A DNA stretch of 50,526 nt from Planctomycetota bacterium (GTDB taxonomy: Bacteria > Planctomycetota > UBA1135 > UBA2386): positions 1 through 50,526 of the forward strand of contig JAEUHU010000350.1 in assembly GCA_016793305.1 (NCBI GenBank), written 5' to 3'. Below the pieces are notes generated by a model, which saw only the letters and a program-made list of their open reading frames with translations, was not told the origin of the DNA and made no database searches. The position numbers and the translations under genes are program-made. Position 1 is the first letter of the stretch. The number at the start of each line of letters is the position of its first letter. Of this stretch, positions 1-7,952 are shown piece after piece.

Positions 1-149
1 GCGGCCAGGTGCTCGACCTGCTGCTCGAGCTCGCCAAGCGTTCGGGCAAGACGGTGGTGATGGTCACGCACGATCCCGAGTCCGCGGCGCGCATGCAGCG
101 CACGGTCGATCTCGCGACCCTGCGAGCGGGAGCGGAGGTGCAGGCATGA
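1..149 (+). CDS. ABC transporter ATP-binding protein, C-terminal end (5' truncated by window)
   Basis: Only the last 48 or so codons are in the window, read in the frame that ends at the TGA at 147-149. The visible part holds the H-loop signature (VVMVTHDPE) that follows the Walker B strand in ABC ATPases, then a short helical tail. The stop codon overlaps the ATG of the next gene (ATGA at 146-149), so ATPase and permease are translationally coupled. The partner permease is of the FtsX/MacB type, so this is most likely a LolD/MacB-like ATPase energising an inner-membrane transporter. Walker A and the signature motif lie outside the window. The fold is clear; the substrate is not. Confidence 0.85.
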   Translation, partial: GQVLDLLLELAKRSGKTVVMVTHDPESAARMQRTVDLATLRAGAEVQA

Positions 150-1555
150 GGCTCGCTTCGATCAGTCTGCGCAACCTGCGCGTGCGACTCGTCGCGACCG
201 TGCTGACGACGCTGTCGATCGTGCTCGCGACTGCGCTCTACGCGGCGATCCTGACGATGTCGGAGCAGACCGAGCAGCGCTACAGGGGCAGCATCTATGG
301 CTTCCAGGCGGTGGTGGGGCCGAAGGACGCGAGCCAGCTCGAGGTCGTGCTGAACACGATCTTCAACGTCGACGTGGCCCCGGGCCTGTTCCCGCTGCAG
401 ATCTGCACGGACATGCGTTCCGGCCGCTCGGCCGGTCGCCGCACGCAGGTGCGCTACGCGATCCCGCAGGCGCGCGGCGACAGCGTCAGCAGGTTCCACT
501 TCCCGGTGATCGGCACCATCGACGAGATGTTCGCTCGCTTCGAGTGGCGCTACGACGGCGAGAACCGCGAGCCGATGCGCTTCCAGGCCGGCGGTCCGTT
601 CGCGTACTCGTACGACGAACTGCTGCAGCTCGCCGACGGGCTCGCTGCCTACGAAACGGCGCGGCGGACCGAGGCTCCCGAGCCGCGACCCGAGCGCCCG
701 CTGATCCAGCCGCAGTGGAAGCAGGCGGTCGTCGGGGCGCGCGTCGCGCGCACGCTCGGCCTCGGAGTCGGCAGCACGATCACGCCCGTGCACGGCAAGT
801 TCGGCGAGTTCGGCTACCACGAACATCCCGAAGCGACCTGCGAGATCGTCGGGGTGCTGGCGCCGACCAACTCGCCGCTCGACACGACGATCTTTCTGCC
901 GATCGGCCTGCACTTCCTGATCGACGGCCACGAAGGGGGGGTGTTCCTGGTCGAGACGCCGCCCGGCAAGACGCCGGACGACGCCAAGAAGCTGCCGGTC
1001 GAGGCGGGGCGCATGGGACTCACGGCGATCGTCGTCGATCCGAAAGACCACCTCGGTGCACGGCTGCTGCGCCAGGAGTTCTCGAGCAAGGAAGCGCAGG
1101 TCGCGTGGCCCGCGGACGTGATTCCGAAGTTCCTGCAGCAGGTCGGCAGCGCCGCGGATGCGCTGGCGGTGATCGCGTGGCTCGTGCTGCTGGTCGCGGC
1201 GATCTCGATCACGGTCGCGATCTACAACACGATGAACGAGCGGCGCCGCGAGATCGCGATCATGCGTTCGCTCGGCGCCAGGCGGTTCCAGATCCTGGCG
1301 ATCATCGTCGGCGAGGCCTCGCTGCTGTCGCTGTTCGGGGCGGTGTCCGGGCTGGTCGTCTGCCACGCGGCGATGCTGCTGCTGCGCGACCTGGTCGAGG
1401 ACAAGACCGGCGTGTACCTCGAGTGGCTGCAGTTCCGCCCGTGGGAGCTGTGGCTCGTGGTCGGTGTCGCGGGCCTCGGGGCGCTGGCGGGGCTGCTGCC
1501 GGCGGTCAAGGGTTCGATGACGCAGGTCGCCGACAACCTGGCGAGCAACTACTAG
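146..1555 (+). CDS. ABC transporter permease, FtsX/MacB-LolC type
   Basis: A 469-residue inner-membrane permease. One N-terminal helix (about residues 14-36) is followed by a large periplasmic domain of roughly 300 residues. Three C-terminal helices (about 338-360, 385-415 and 435-455) make up the FtsX domain, which contains the family motif ERRREIAIMRSLGARR just after its first helix. This layout is typical of MacB/LolC/LolE permeases, which work mechanically on periplasmic or lipidated substrates rather than through a simple channel. The ATG overlaps the stop of the upstream ATPase by 4 bases. A secreted DUF3299 protein follows after 132 bases; ABC ATPase, permease and DUF3299 neighbours also occur in loci linked to zinc uptake in other Gram-negative bacteria (recalled, not checked). 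Substrate unknown. Confidence 0.9.
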   Translation: MRLASISLRNLRVRLVATVLTTLSIVLATALYAAILTMSEQTEQRYRGSIYGFQAVVGPKDASQLEVVLNTIFNVDVAPGLFPLQICTDMRSGRSAGRRTQVRYAIPQARGDSVSRFHFPVIGTIDEMFARFEWRYDGENREPMRFQAGGPFAYSYDELLQLADGLAAYETARRTEAPEPRPERPLIQPQWKQAVVGARVARTLGLGVGSTITPVHGKFGEFGYHEHPEATCEIVGVLAPTNSPLDTTIFLPIGLHFLIDGHEGGVFLVETPPGKTPDDAKKLPVEAGRMGLTAIVVDPKDHLGARLLRQEFSSKEAQVAWPADVIPKFLQQVGSAADALAVIAWLVLLVAAISITVAIYNTMNERRREIAIMRSLGARRFQILAIIVGEASLLSLFGAVSGLVVCHAAMLLLRDLVEDKTGVYLEWLQFRPWELWLVVGVAGLGALAGLLPAVKGSMTQVADNLASNY

Positions 1556-1687
1556 GAACCGGGCATGGCACCGGGCCGGTCCGCCCGGGCGCCCGTCGCG
1601 GCCGGAAATCCGGGGCGTGGAGCCCGAGGCGGCTTCGTTCGTCGTATAGGATCCGGCCCTGTGCGGGCGATGCCCGCAGGAACGACG

Positions 1688-2374
1688 ATGAAGCTGCTGC
1701 TACCCGCCCTGCTGTTCTCCGCGTTCGCCATGGCGCAGACGCCTGCGCCGACGCCGCCGGCTCCGAGCCCGACTCCCGTAGGCCAGGAGCCGAAGAAGCA
1801 GGATCCGAAACCTGCGCCGAAGCAGGATCCGAAGGCCGACAAGCCGAAGACCGAACCGCGCATCGAACGGCCGGCGGAGGACGCCCCGAAGCCCAAGGGC
1901 ACCGACCCGGCCGACATCGCCGCGATGAAGAGTGCCGAGGCGATGCTCGAGGTCGAGCGCAAGCTCGCCGAGGAGATCAAGAAGGGCAAGGTCACCGGCC
2001 TCGACAAGATCCTGCCGTTCGACGAGTTGAGCTCGTGGCCCTACGAGGACGGCCTGAAGGGCATGCCCAAGCGCGTACGCGAACTCGACGGCAAGAAGGT
2101 CCTGATGACGGGCTTCATGCTGCCGATCGACGAGGTCGAGAACATCAAGGAGTTCCTGCTCGTGCAGAGCCTCTGGTCGTGCTGCTACGGCCAGCCGCCC
2201 GACATCCACGGCATCGTGCGCGTGGTGATGCCGAAGGGGAAGCCGACCGACTACTTCTTCGACCCGCTGAAGATCGTCGGCACGTTCAAGGTCGAGGCGA
2301 CGATGATGGACGGCTACTGCGTCGACATCTACCAGCTGCACGTCGAGAGCCTCGAGGTCATCAAGTTGAAGTAG
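1688..2374 (+). CDS. Secreted DUF3299 domain protein
   Basis: The start is placed at the ATG at 1688 because it opens directly on a signal peptide (MKLLLPALLFSAFAMAQ, cleavage expected near residue 17); the reading frame stays open upstream but that extension has no secretion signal. The 228-residue product has a Pro/Lys-rich linker (about 18-72), a charged helix (77-101) and a C-terminal DUF3299 domain (about 108-228). The domain shows GFMLPID at 142-148, the paired cysteines of SLWSCCYG (C165, C166) and a further Cys at 211. DUF3299 has no firmly assigned biochemical role. The cysteine pair suggests metal or redox work in the periplasm (inference). It lies 132 bases behind the ABC permease on the same strand and probably belongs to that transport system. 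Confidence 0.85.
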   Translation: MKLLLPALLFSAFAMAQTPAPTPPAPSPTPVGQEPKKQDPKPAPKQDPKADKPKTEPRIERPAEDAPKPKGTDPADIAAMKSAEAMLEVERKLAEEIKKGKVTGLDKILPFDELSSWPYEDGLKGMPKRVRELDGKKVLMTGFMLPIDEVENIKEFLLVQSLWSCCYGQPPDIHGIVRVVMPKGKPTDYFFDPLKIVGTFKVEATMMDGYCVDIYQLHVESLEVIKLK

Positions 2375-2489
2375 GCGGGCGGGGACGGCGGACACGAGCC
2401 CGTTCGGGGAGCCCGGTCCGTCGGTGGCACGGGACTCGTGAGCAGGCGGGCTGCAGCTCGGGCAGGGGGCGTGCCGATAGCGGCGGACG

Positions 2490-3926
2490 ATGGTCCCCCG
2501 GAGCGAACGCAGGACACGCGGCTGGCCGCTGACCAAACGGTTGGTCGCGGCATTGTCGATCGGCGCCTTCTTCGTGGCACTGCTGTGCGGCTTCCTCGGG
2601 GCCGATCGCGACGAACGACGATGGGCCGAGGCCGTGGCCGCCGACGAACTGGTGCTCGCCGGTTCCATGGCCGACCGCGCCGGGCCGTTGCTCGAACGCG
2701 GCGACCTGATGCGGCTGTCGGTGCTGGCGGCGCTGGTGCGCGACCAGGTCGGTGGCCGGGCCGTCGTGCTCGATCGCGCCGGGCGGGTCGTGCTCGACAC
2801 AGCCCTGGTGCTCGGCGAACGGCAGCTCGGCCTGCTGGCGACCGCCGGGCCGTTCCAACGCATGCTGGTCCAGGACGGCGAACCGCAGCGCGAGACTCTC
2901 GTGCCGATCCGGTTCGGCGGCGAGGTGGTCGGCGAAGTGCGCGTCGCACGCACGGTGCCGGTGGGCCTGGCCACGTTCGACGTGGTGTGGTTCGGGCTCG
3001 TGTTCCTCGCCGCGCTGTCCCTGGTGACCGTCGCCGCGATGCTCGGCCACCACTGGTCGACCCGCGTGCGCTCCGCGACCGACGCGGTGATCCGGCTCGC
3101 TGCCGGTGAGGTCGCCGATGCCCCGGCCGGAGGCCGTGAGAGCGAGCTGCAAGACCTCGGTGCCGCCTTGCGCGAGCTCGAGCGCGGCATGCAGGACGGT
3201 CTGCAGCGGGTCGGCGAGGGTTACGCGGCGATGGCGCTGCAGCTCGTCGACGGACTCGAACGCCGCCGGCTCGTGCCCAGTGGGCACGGGGAGCGGACCG
3301 CCAAGCTCGCGGCGCGGCTGGCGGAGCGGCTGCAGCTGTTGCCGGCCGACCGCCAGGAGCTCGAACTCGCGTGCCGCCTCGTCGACCTCGGCAAGGCGTT
3401 CGTGCGACCCGCGCTGCTGCAGAAGCAGGGGCCGCTGGGCGAGGCGGAGCTGCAGTCGTTGCACAGCCATCCCGTGCGAGCCGCCGAGCAGCTCGATTGC
3501 GTGCCCGGTCTGCGCCGCGTCGGCAAGACGCTCCGCCATCAACTCGAACGCTACGACGGGCGCGGCCTGCCCGACGGCCTGCGCGGCGAGCGCATCCCGC
3601 TCGGTTCGCGCATCCTGGCGATCGCCGCAGCGTTCGACCTGTTGACCACCTGCGCAGGGGAGCGACCGCTCGAGTGCGACGAAGCGCTCGATCGCATCGC
3701 CAAGGAACGTGGCGAGGTGTTCGACCCTTGGCTCGTCGACGTGTTCACCGAGGAGGTCCAGAAGGAGCCGCCGACGTGCGCGCCGGACCGTGAGGTGATG
3801 ATCGTGCCGGCCGGGGCGATGCCATGGCGTGCACCGGAGGCCGCCGAGGAGGAGGACGAAGAGGTCGGTGGCGACGGCGAACTCGAAGTGATGCTCGACG
3901 ATCCGTTGCGCGAGGACGCCCCGTGA
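2490..3926 (+). CDS. Membrane sensor protein with a degenerate HD-GYP-like domain
   Basis: A 478-residue protein with a helix at about 17-36, an extracytoplasmic sensor region of about 130 residues, and a second helix at about 165-186. A HAMP-like/linker segment (190-240) leads to a C-terminal domain (about 262-425) that follows the HD-GYP pattern. H266 and H327 are kept, but the HD pair is V298-D299 inside LVDLGK, the usual HHE of HHExxDGxGYP reads Q351-L352-E353, and GYP reads GLP (359-361). HD-GYP enzymes hydrolyse c-di-GMP with a metal centre built from these His/Asp residues. With several ligands gone, this copy is more likely a binding or scaffold protein than a phosphodiesterase (inference). 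An acidic tail (about 450-470) ends the protein. Its stop overlaps the GTG of the next gene. Confidence 0.8.
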   Translation: MVPRSERRTRGWPLTKRLVAALSIGAFFVALLCGFLGADRDERRWAEAVAADELVLAGSMADRAGPLLERGDLMRLSVLAALVRDQVGGRAVVLDRAGRVVLDTALVLGERQLGLLATAGPFQRMLVQDGEPQRETLVPIRFGGEVVGEVRVARTVPVGLATFDVVWFGLVFLAALSLVTVAAMLGHHWSTRVRSATDAVIRLAAGEVADAPAGGRESELQDLGAALRELERGMQDGLQRVGEGYAAMALQLVDGLERRRLVPSGHGERTAKLAARLAERLQLLPADRQELELACRLVDLGKAFVRPALLQKQGPLGEAELQSLHSHPVRAAEQLDCVPGLRRVGKTLRHQLERYDGRGLPDGLRGERIPLGSRILAIAAAFDLLTTCAGERPLECDEALDRIAKERGEVFDPWLVDVFTEEVQKEPPTCAPDREVMIVPAGAMPWRAPEAAEEEDEEVGGDGELEVMLDDPLREDAP

Positions 3927-4870
3927 ACCGCGCTGCCTGGCTGCTGCTGCCGCTGCTCGGCGGGGCGGCGTGCGTGGTCGCGCCGCGCGATCCGTTCACC
4001 CGCGGCCACTGGGCGCTGCAACGGCACGATCTCGGCGCGGCCCTGCAGGCCTTCGACGCCGTGCCCGTGGTGCATCCGCGTTATCCCGAGGCGCGAGCCG
4101 TTGCGGTCGGGGTCGAGCGCACGATGCGGCGCTGCCACGAACTGCTGCTCGACGCCTTGATGCTGCGTGGCGAGTGGCGTGACGAAGAAGCGCTCGTGGT
4201 GCTGCAGCGGGCGCGCTCGACCTGGCCGTCGATGCCCGGCGTCGATGCGTGGATCGCCGCGACCGAGCAGCGCATCCTGTCGTTCGGCGGTTCGCCGCCG
4301 CGGAGCACCGAGCCCATGGCCTCCCCGCCGCCGGTGCCGTTGCTTGAGCTGCCTCCGCGATCGGAGCACTCCGTCGAGAACCGACCCGGCCGCTCCGAAC
4401 CTGCGTTGGTTCCAGACCAGCAGTCGCAGTCGCCGCCGGTCGCGATGGTGGACCAAGTCCCCACGGTCCCCGCGTCGGAATCGCCCGCGGTCGTCGAGCC
4501 GCCCCCGACCCCTGAGCCAGCCGCCGCAGCTCCGGCCGCTCCGGTCTTCGCTGCGGCCAGCGAGGATCCGGTGGCGTTGGCGCTGGTGGCGGTCGAGTCC
4601 GAGTTGCGTTCGGGGAAGCTGGCCGCTGCCGTGGCCAGCCTGCAACAACTGGCCGACCGTCACCCGGGCGAAGTCCGCAGCCGCGTTCGCTTGTCGCGGA
4701 TCCTGCAGCAGCGTGCCCTGCTGCGCTATGGCGAAGGTGCCGTGCACGAAGCGATCGCCGATTGGCAGCGGGTGCTCGAGCTCGAGCCGGACAACCAGCT
4801 CGTTCGGTCGATGCTCGCGGCTGCGCAGCAGGAGGGCGAACGGAACCGCCGCGCGCCAACCGTTCGCTGA
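3923..4870 (+). CDS. TPR-like lipoprotein with Pro-rich linker
   Basis: The start is the GTG at 3923, overlapping the previous stop (GTGA); the frame runs further upstream but only this start yields a secretion signal. The 315-residue product begins with a short lipoprotein signal ending LLGGAAC, giving C17 as lipidation site (the lipobox is acceptable but not perfect). Residues about 20-120 are helical repeats, 125-215 form a Pro/Ala/Ser-rich linker, and 215-305 hold TPR-like helices (pattern RSGKLAAAVASLQQLADRHP and a second unit near VLELEPDN). This suggests a periplasm-facing scaffold. Coupling to the degenerate HD-GYP protein suggests the two act together, but the function is unknown. 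It ends 393 bases before the next, convergent gene. Confidence 0.75.
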   Translation: MNRAAWLLLPLLGGAACVVAPRDPFTRGHWALQRHDLGAALQAFDAVPVVHPRYPEARAVAVGVERTMRRCHELLLDALMLRGEWRDEEALVVLQRARSTWPSMPGVDAWIAATEQRILSFGGSPPRSTEPMASPPPVPLLELPPRSEHSVENRPGRSEPALVPDQQSQSPPVAMVDQVPTVPASESPAVVEPPPTPEPAAAAPAAPVFAAASEDPVALALVAVESELRSGKLAAAVASLQQLADRHPGEVRSRVRLSRILQQRALLRYGEGAVHEAIADWQRVLELEPDNQLVRSMLAAAQQEGERNRRAPTVR

Positions 4871-5263
4871 GGCCCAGGGCCGCTCAGGAGCGAGCTTCTG
4901 TGGACCGGCCGCGACTTCCCGCGCCACTCGGGTGGGGAACTTGGTCCAAGGACCGGAAAACTCGAACCGTCGACGCTTGCCACCCCGCGAAGCGCGGGAC
5001 GGAAGCAAAAGGTAGCCGGGGGTTAAACTTCGGGAAAAGGGGAAGAAGGAGAGTCAAGTTTTTACGTCCGTCGCGGACAACCCCCGGCCGTGTGTCGTTT
5101 CTCGCCCTCGGGCCCCCTGCAGCAGGAAACCCTTCAGCGAGCGGTTCGGTTTGTCAAAGGAACCGGCGGGCTTGCATCTCGGCCTCGGGTCCGGACGACC
5201 GGGCCACGATGTTCTACCCACAGGTTGAGCTCGGAAGAAGGATAGCTCACGCTTGCGCCAACG
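4871..5263. other. Gene-free gap between convergent genes, with nested inverted repeats
   Basis: This 393-base gap separates two convergent genes, has lower GC than the flanks, and contains no credible coding region. The 105 bases at 4984-5088 are unusually structured. A hairpin is formed by CCCGCG (4984-4989) and CGCGGG (4993-4998). A perfect 10-base inverted repeat, GCCGGGGGTT (5015-5024) and AACCCCCGGC (5079-5088), encloses AAACTT (5025-5030) pairing with AAGTTT (5056-5061) around a purine-rich loop, and GTCCG/CGGAC (5066-5070, 5074-5078). Together these could fold into a three-way junction. It may be a small structured RNA or an elaborate bidirectional terminator; the sequence alone does not decide. 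No tRNA, tmRNA, SRP or RNase P signature was recognised on either strand. Confidence 0.4.
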
Positions 5264-7225
5264 TCAAACACGCGTTGCCGGCCGTTTCGCACCGAGCCGC
5301 TCCAACCGCAAGCCAGTCGGGGTGGCGTGCAGCTGGAACCCCGCCGGCACCAACGTGGTAGCCGTGGTCTCCTCGACGATCGCTGGCCCCTCGATCGTGC
5401 GCACGTCGGCGCGATCGTGGATTGCCCACGGTTGCTTTCCGAGTGGGGCACGGCGCTGCGCCCGGGCCTTGCTGCGGCGTGTCGGCACCGGAACCTTCGG
5501 CAGAGGGGCTGGGTTCGTTCGCCAGGTTGCGGTTAGACGTACGACCTCGATCGAAGTTGTCGTGACGAACCCGAAGCGGCGTTGGTGCTCCTCGGCGAAG
5601 CGCTTGGCGAGATGGGCGGACCATGGCAAGCGCAGCGCCGCGCCCTGGCCGCAGTAGCGCACGTGGGCGTCGAGGCGGCTCGCACCGAGGCGATGGCCGG
5701 CCTGGGCTTCGACGTCGCGCACGAGGCGCTTGCCGGCGGCCTGCAACTCCCGAAGCGACGCGCCGGTGAGCTCGACGCGGCACGCGAGGCTCTGCTCCAG
5801 CGACTCGCCGGCGAGAGCCAGCCCCAGCGCCGAGAATGCGCCGGGCCAAGGCGGGATCACGGCGGTCGGCATGCCCATCGCCGTCGTCAGGCCGGCTGCG
5901 TGCAGGCCACCCGAGCCGCCGTAGGCGACCAGCGTGACGTGGGCGGGGTCGACCGCGCGTTCGGCGGTGATGCGCAGGATGGCGCGCGCCATCGTCGCAT
6001 CGGCGACCGTCAGGATGCCGCGCGCCGTCGCGGCGGCACCGAGGCCGAGGCTGCGACCGAGCCGTTCGATCGCGCGCACGGCGGCGTCCACGTCGATCGG
6101 GAACGCGCCGCCCAGCAGGGTCTGCTCTCCAAGGTGTCCGAGCGCCACGTGGGCATCGGTGACGGTCGCGAGCTCGCCCTTGCCGAAGCAAGCCGGTCCT
6201 GGATCGGCGCCGGCACTCTCCGGACCGACGCGCAGCGCCCCGCCACGGTCGCGGTAGGCGATGCTGCCACCGCCACAACCGACGGTGTGCACCGGCACGG
6301 TCGGCAGGCAGAGCGGCAGGCCGCCGATCGTGCCCTCTTCGTGCACCGGTGCGTCGCCACCGACCAGGCACAGGTCCGCCGACGTGCCGCCCATGTCGAA
6401 CGCGGCCCCGTGGCCAAGCTGCATCGCCGCGAGCAACTGCGCGGTCGCCTGCACGCCACCAGCCGGGCCGGAGAACATCGCGCGGGCCGGGAAGCGCGCC
6501 GCTTCGTCCGGCGGCAGGATGCCGAGGCTGCTGCGCATCAGGCGCAGCTGGCCGCGGCCGAGAGCCTGCTGGAGACGCTGCGTGTAGCCACCGACGACCG
6601 GGGCCGTGGCGGCGTTCAGGATCGCCGCACAGAAGCGTTCGTACTCGCCGAAGGCCGGCAGCAGGGCGGCACTCGTCGTGATCGGCACGTCGGGCAGGGC
6701 GCGATGCAGGGCGGTGGCGAGGCGTCGTTCGTCGCGGTCGTCGGCGGGGCTGTGCAGCAGCCCGATCGCGATCGCGGCCGGTCGGCGGCGGCGGGCCGCG
6801 GCGACGATGCGCCGCACCTCCGCGTCGGTGAGGGCACGCTCGATGCTGCCGCCCGGTCCGCGCCGGCAGTCGACGCCCAGGCGCAGTTCGCGGGGCACCG
6901 GCGGGGCGGTGCGGTCCGGGTCGAGCGCGTAGAGCTCGGTGCGTTCCTGGCGGCCGATCTCGATCAGGTCCTCGCAGCCGCGGTTGGTGACGAACAGCGT
7001 GCGGGCGAGCCGGCCGGTCAGCACGGCGTTGAGGCCGACGGTGGTGCCGTGCACGACGTCGACGACCTCGTCCGGGTGCCTGCGAACGGCGGCGAGCCCG
7101 GCCAGCACGGCGCGCGCCGGATCGTCCGGGGTCGACGGCAGCTTGTGCACCTGGATGCCGTGCCGGGTCCTGGCCACCACGTCGGTGAAGGTGCCGCCGG
7201 TGTCGATGCCGATGCGTCGCGCCAC
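5264..7225 (-). CDS. HyuA-type hydantoinase/oxoprolinase family protein
   Basis: A 653-residue member of the hydantoinase A / 5-oxoprolinase N-terminal family, ATP-dependent amidohydrolases acting on cyclic amides such as N-methylhydantoin or 5-oxoproline. The N-terminus holds the actin-like phosphate loop GIDTGGTFTDV (residues 5-15), then VHGTTVGLNAVL, a second nucleotide segment DMGGTSADL and the family motif GCGGGSIA. It ends with the beta-rich GPAIVEETTAT segment seen near the C-terminus of HyuA proteins. It is a little shorter than typical HyuA (about 690). No hyuB (hydantoinase B) partner is visible on either side, which is unusual because A and B usually act as a complex. Exact substrate cannot be assigned. 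Confidence 0.85.
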   Translation of the reverse strand: MARRIGIDTGGTFTDVVARTRHGIQVHKLPSTPDDPARAVLAGLAAVRRHPDEVVDVVHGTTVGLNAVLTGRLARTLFVTNRGCEDLIEIGRQERTELYALDPDRTAPPVPRELRLGVDCRRGPGGSIERALTDAEVRRIVAAARRRRPAAIAIGLLHSPADDRDERRLATALHRALPDVPITTSAALLPAFGEYERFCAAILNAATAPVVGGYTQRLQQALGRGQLRLMRSSLGILPPDEAARFPARAMFSGPAGGVQATAQLLAAMQLGHGAAFDMGGTSADLCLVGGDAPVHEEGTIGGLPLCLPTVPVHTVGCGGGSIAYRDRGGALRVGPESAGADPGPACFGKGELATVTDAHVALGHLGEQTLLGGAFPIDVDAAVRAIERLGRSLGLGAAATARGILTVADATMARAILRITAERAVDPAHVTLVAYGGSGGLHAAGLTTAMGMPTAVIPPWPGAFSALGLALAGESLEQSLACRVELTGASLRELQAAGKRLVRDVEAQAGHRLGASRLDAHVRYCGQGAALRLPWSAHLAKRFAEEHQRRFGFVTTTSIEVVRLTATWRTNPAPLPKVPVPTRRSKARAQRRAPLGKQPWAIHDRADVRTIEGPAIVEETTATTLVPAGFQLHATPTGLRLERLGAKRPATRV

Positions 7226-7321
7226 GCCGGCAGGCTATCCGGCCCTCGGGGCGAGGCAACGTCGCTGGCGATGCCGAAAGCGGTCTCGCCTGCGAGCCGC
7301 AGAGCCCCTAGCTTTCCGTCG

Positions 7322-7942
7322 ATGCTCGTCGGAGTCGCCTGCCTGCTCGCCTTCCTGCTCGGCGCTCTGCCGTTCGCGCTGCTCGTCGTGCGCGTGCTGA
7401 AGGGGGTCGACGTGCGAACCGTCGGCAGCGGCAACGTCGGCGCGACCAACGCCAGCCGCGCCTTCGCCAGCAAGGGCGGGCGGCTCGGCGCGTTCCTCGG
7501 CATCTACCTGCTCGATGCCGGCAAGGGCTGCGTGCCGGTGCTGCTGGCCCAGCGCTGGCTCGAGGGCGATCCGCAGCTCACCGGTGTGCTGGTCGGGGCC
7601 TCGGCGGTGCTCGGCCACGTGTTCACGCCGTTCCTCGGCTTCCGCGGCGGCAAGGGCGTCGCGACGGCGACCGGCGTGCTGCTGGCGCTCGACTGGCAGG
7701 TGACGGCGATCGCGCTGCTGGTGTTCTTCGTGGTGCGCGCCTCGACCGGGCAGGTGTTCTGGGGCAGCCTGGCACTCGGGCTGTCCTTGCCGGCCGCCGC
7801 GATCGGGCTCGACCCGGCGGCGGCGTTCGGTGCGCGGCTGCCGTTGACCGTGCTCACGATGCTGCTGGCGGCGTTCCTGGTGTGGACGCACCGCAGCAAC
7901 CTGAAGAAGCACTTCGCCGCGCGCGCGGCCACGGCCGCATGA
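7322..7942 (+). CDS. plsY: Glycerol-3-phosphate acyltransferase PlsY
   Basis: A 206-residue polytopic membrane protein with the PlsY signatures in order: GSGNVGATNASR, DAGKG, and GHVFTPFLGFRGGKGVAT. PlsY transfers the acyl group from acyl-phosphate to glycerol-3-phosphate, giving lysophosphatidic acid, the first step of phospholipid synthesis. The start is set at 7322 because the first membrane helix begins right there (MLVGVACLLAFLLG); an in-frame ATG at 7271 would add only a non-hydrophobic leader. gpsA follows after 10 bases, so substrate synthesis and use are in one operon. One variant is seen: the usual FP after GHxx is TP here. Confidence 0.95.
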   Translation: MLVGVACLLAFLLGALPFALLVVRVLKGVDVRTVGSGNVGATNASRAFASKGGRLGAFLGIYLLDAGKGCVPVLLAQRWLEGDPQLTGVLVGASAVLGHVFTPFLGFRGGKGVATATGVLLALDWQVTAIALLVFFVVRASTGQVFWGSLALGLSLPAAAIGLDPAAAFGARLPLTVLTMLLAAFLVWTHRSNLKKHFAARAATAA

Positions 7943-7952
7943 TGGGGGGCGC

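Noticed and set aside
4940..4980. tRNA T-arm-like GGTTCGA on the minus strand in the 4871-5263 gap
   Set aside because: The flanking bases do not form the 5-bp T stem, and no acceptor or anticodon stem can be drawn around it.
4984..5030. Resemblance to a c-di-GMP (GEMM) riboswitch: GGGACGG, GCAAA and GGTAGCCGGG in order
   Set aside because: The second hairpin and the conserved A-rich junction are missing, the spacing is wrong, and no gene lies downstream in the right orientation.
5582..7942. 786-codon frame ending in PlsY, as if PlsY were a C-terminal fusion
   Set aside because: The upstream part is antisense to the HyuA-type gene; PlsY is complete from 7322 with its first helix at the start.
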